32,740 bases of DNA, from assembly GCA_902727865.1 (NCBI GenBank), contig CACVAQ010000177.1:1-32740 (forward strand), given 5' to 3'. Shown here in pieces: positions 32,557-32,740 of this stretch (position 1 is its first letter; every line of letters begins with the position of its first letter). The stretch comes from an uncultured Aureispira sp. (GTDB taxonomy: Bacteria > Bacteroidota > Bacteroidia > Chitinophagales > Saprospiraceae). The position numbers were made by a program, and so were the translations under genes. The notes under the pieces were generated by a model. It was not told the DNA's origin. It did not search any database and was given only the letters and a program-made list of their open reading frames with translations.

Positions 32557-32740
32557 AATAAGGAATATTCCAAAAAAGAGCGGGAGGCTCCATAAAAAAA
32601 TAGTTGCGGATTCTGGTGATAATTCAAGTAAGTGAAAAAATACAATTCCTTTTTCATTGGTAAAAGCGATAAAGATTCCTAGACACATGAATACGATAGC
32701 GAATACGATGATAAAAATTGTTTGTGATAATTTAGGCTTA
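32494..32740 (-). CDS. N-terminal membrane part of the PH-like protein, open at the window edge
   Basis: On the minus strand the frame is open to the right edge; the first visible codons read KPKLSQTIFIIVFAIVF, so the ATG at 32688 is probably internal. Two hydrophobic segments (around IFIIVFAIVFMCLGIFIAF and FLWSLPLFFGIFLIVI) are followed by TSWRN, and the last dozen or so codons (NYISLIINEIAFNY) are read out of the palindromic repeat. A short membrane hairpin is the usual N-terminal half of PH-like proteins such as the 14731-15141 gene. It is therefore likely the 5' half of the gene continuing at 32463. It could also be an independent small membrane protein. Confidence 0.5.
   Translation of the reverse strand, partial: KPKLSQTIFIIVFAIVFMCLGIFIAFTNEKGIVFFHLLELSPESATIFLWSLPLFFGIFLIVITSWRNYISLIINEIAFNY

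Overview
The window reads as a chromosomal segment of an AT-rich member of the Bacteroidota. The evidence is the recurring Bacteroidota-type promoter (TAnnTTTG with an upstream TTG), the absence of strong Shine-Dalgarno sequences, and typical gene families: a DUF4271-like protein beside uroporphyrinogen-III synthase, a Nif3/zinc-ribbon pair, a PorG/DUF6089-like protein near NAD kinase, TonB-C proteins with a GCDDP motif, an unlinked atpD/atpC pair with a short epsilon subunit, and many Sec-exported beta-barrels and lipoproteins. A saprospiral lineage (Saprospira/Aureispira-like) is plausible but is a guess. No rRNA, tRNA, CRISPR array, transposase or phage gene was seen.

Layout. 1-3.0 kb: a palindromic repeat, an FtsE-like ABC ATPase with degenerate catalytic motifs, a rhodanese lipoprotein, ribose-5-phosphate isomerase B and an enoyl-CoA isomerase-like protein. 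3.0-6.6 kb (minus): cystathionine beta-synthase, a small lipoprotein and a PagL-like lipid A deacylase. 6.8-12.3 kb: two TPR proteins (minus) flanking a DUF4271-like membrane protein and hemD (plus). 12.3-15.2 kb: a repeat-rich spacer, then a minus-strand operon of zinc-ribbon coiled-coil protein, Nif3 and a small membrane protein. 15.3-20.8 kb: an OmpA-family protein, glutamate dehydrogenase-type enzyme, an arginase-fold protein lacking its metal ligands, and a TonB-C protein. 20.9-23.4 kb: a second TonB-C protein, and an outer-membrane protein paired with a beta/gamma-crystallin-like lipoprotein. 23.6-25.7 kb: atpC and atpD. 26-31.3 kb (plus): a BamA/TamA-like barrel, nadK (TTG start), a PorG-like barrel (GTG start) and an M20-peptidase-like protein lacking its zinc ligands. 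31.4-32.7 kb (minus): a GNAT and an apparently split PH-like membrane protein.

Most genes are housekeeping or envelope genes. The main unusual signals are three proteins that keep an enzyme fold but have lost catalytic residues (FtsE-like, arginase-like, M20-like), and a family of small non-coding repeats. The repeats include long palindromes at both ends of the window with the tail GGAGTAATG/GAAGTAATG. The same tail closes GC-richer blocks between genes, and one palindrome appears to sit inside a gene. I did not see a clear multi-gene defence, secretion or biosynthetic island; the repeat family is the best candidate for something undescribed.
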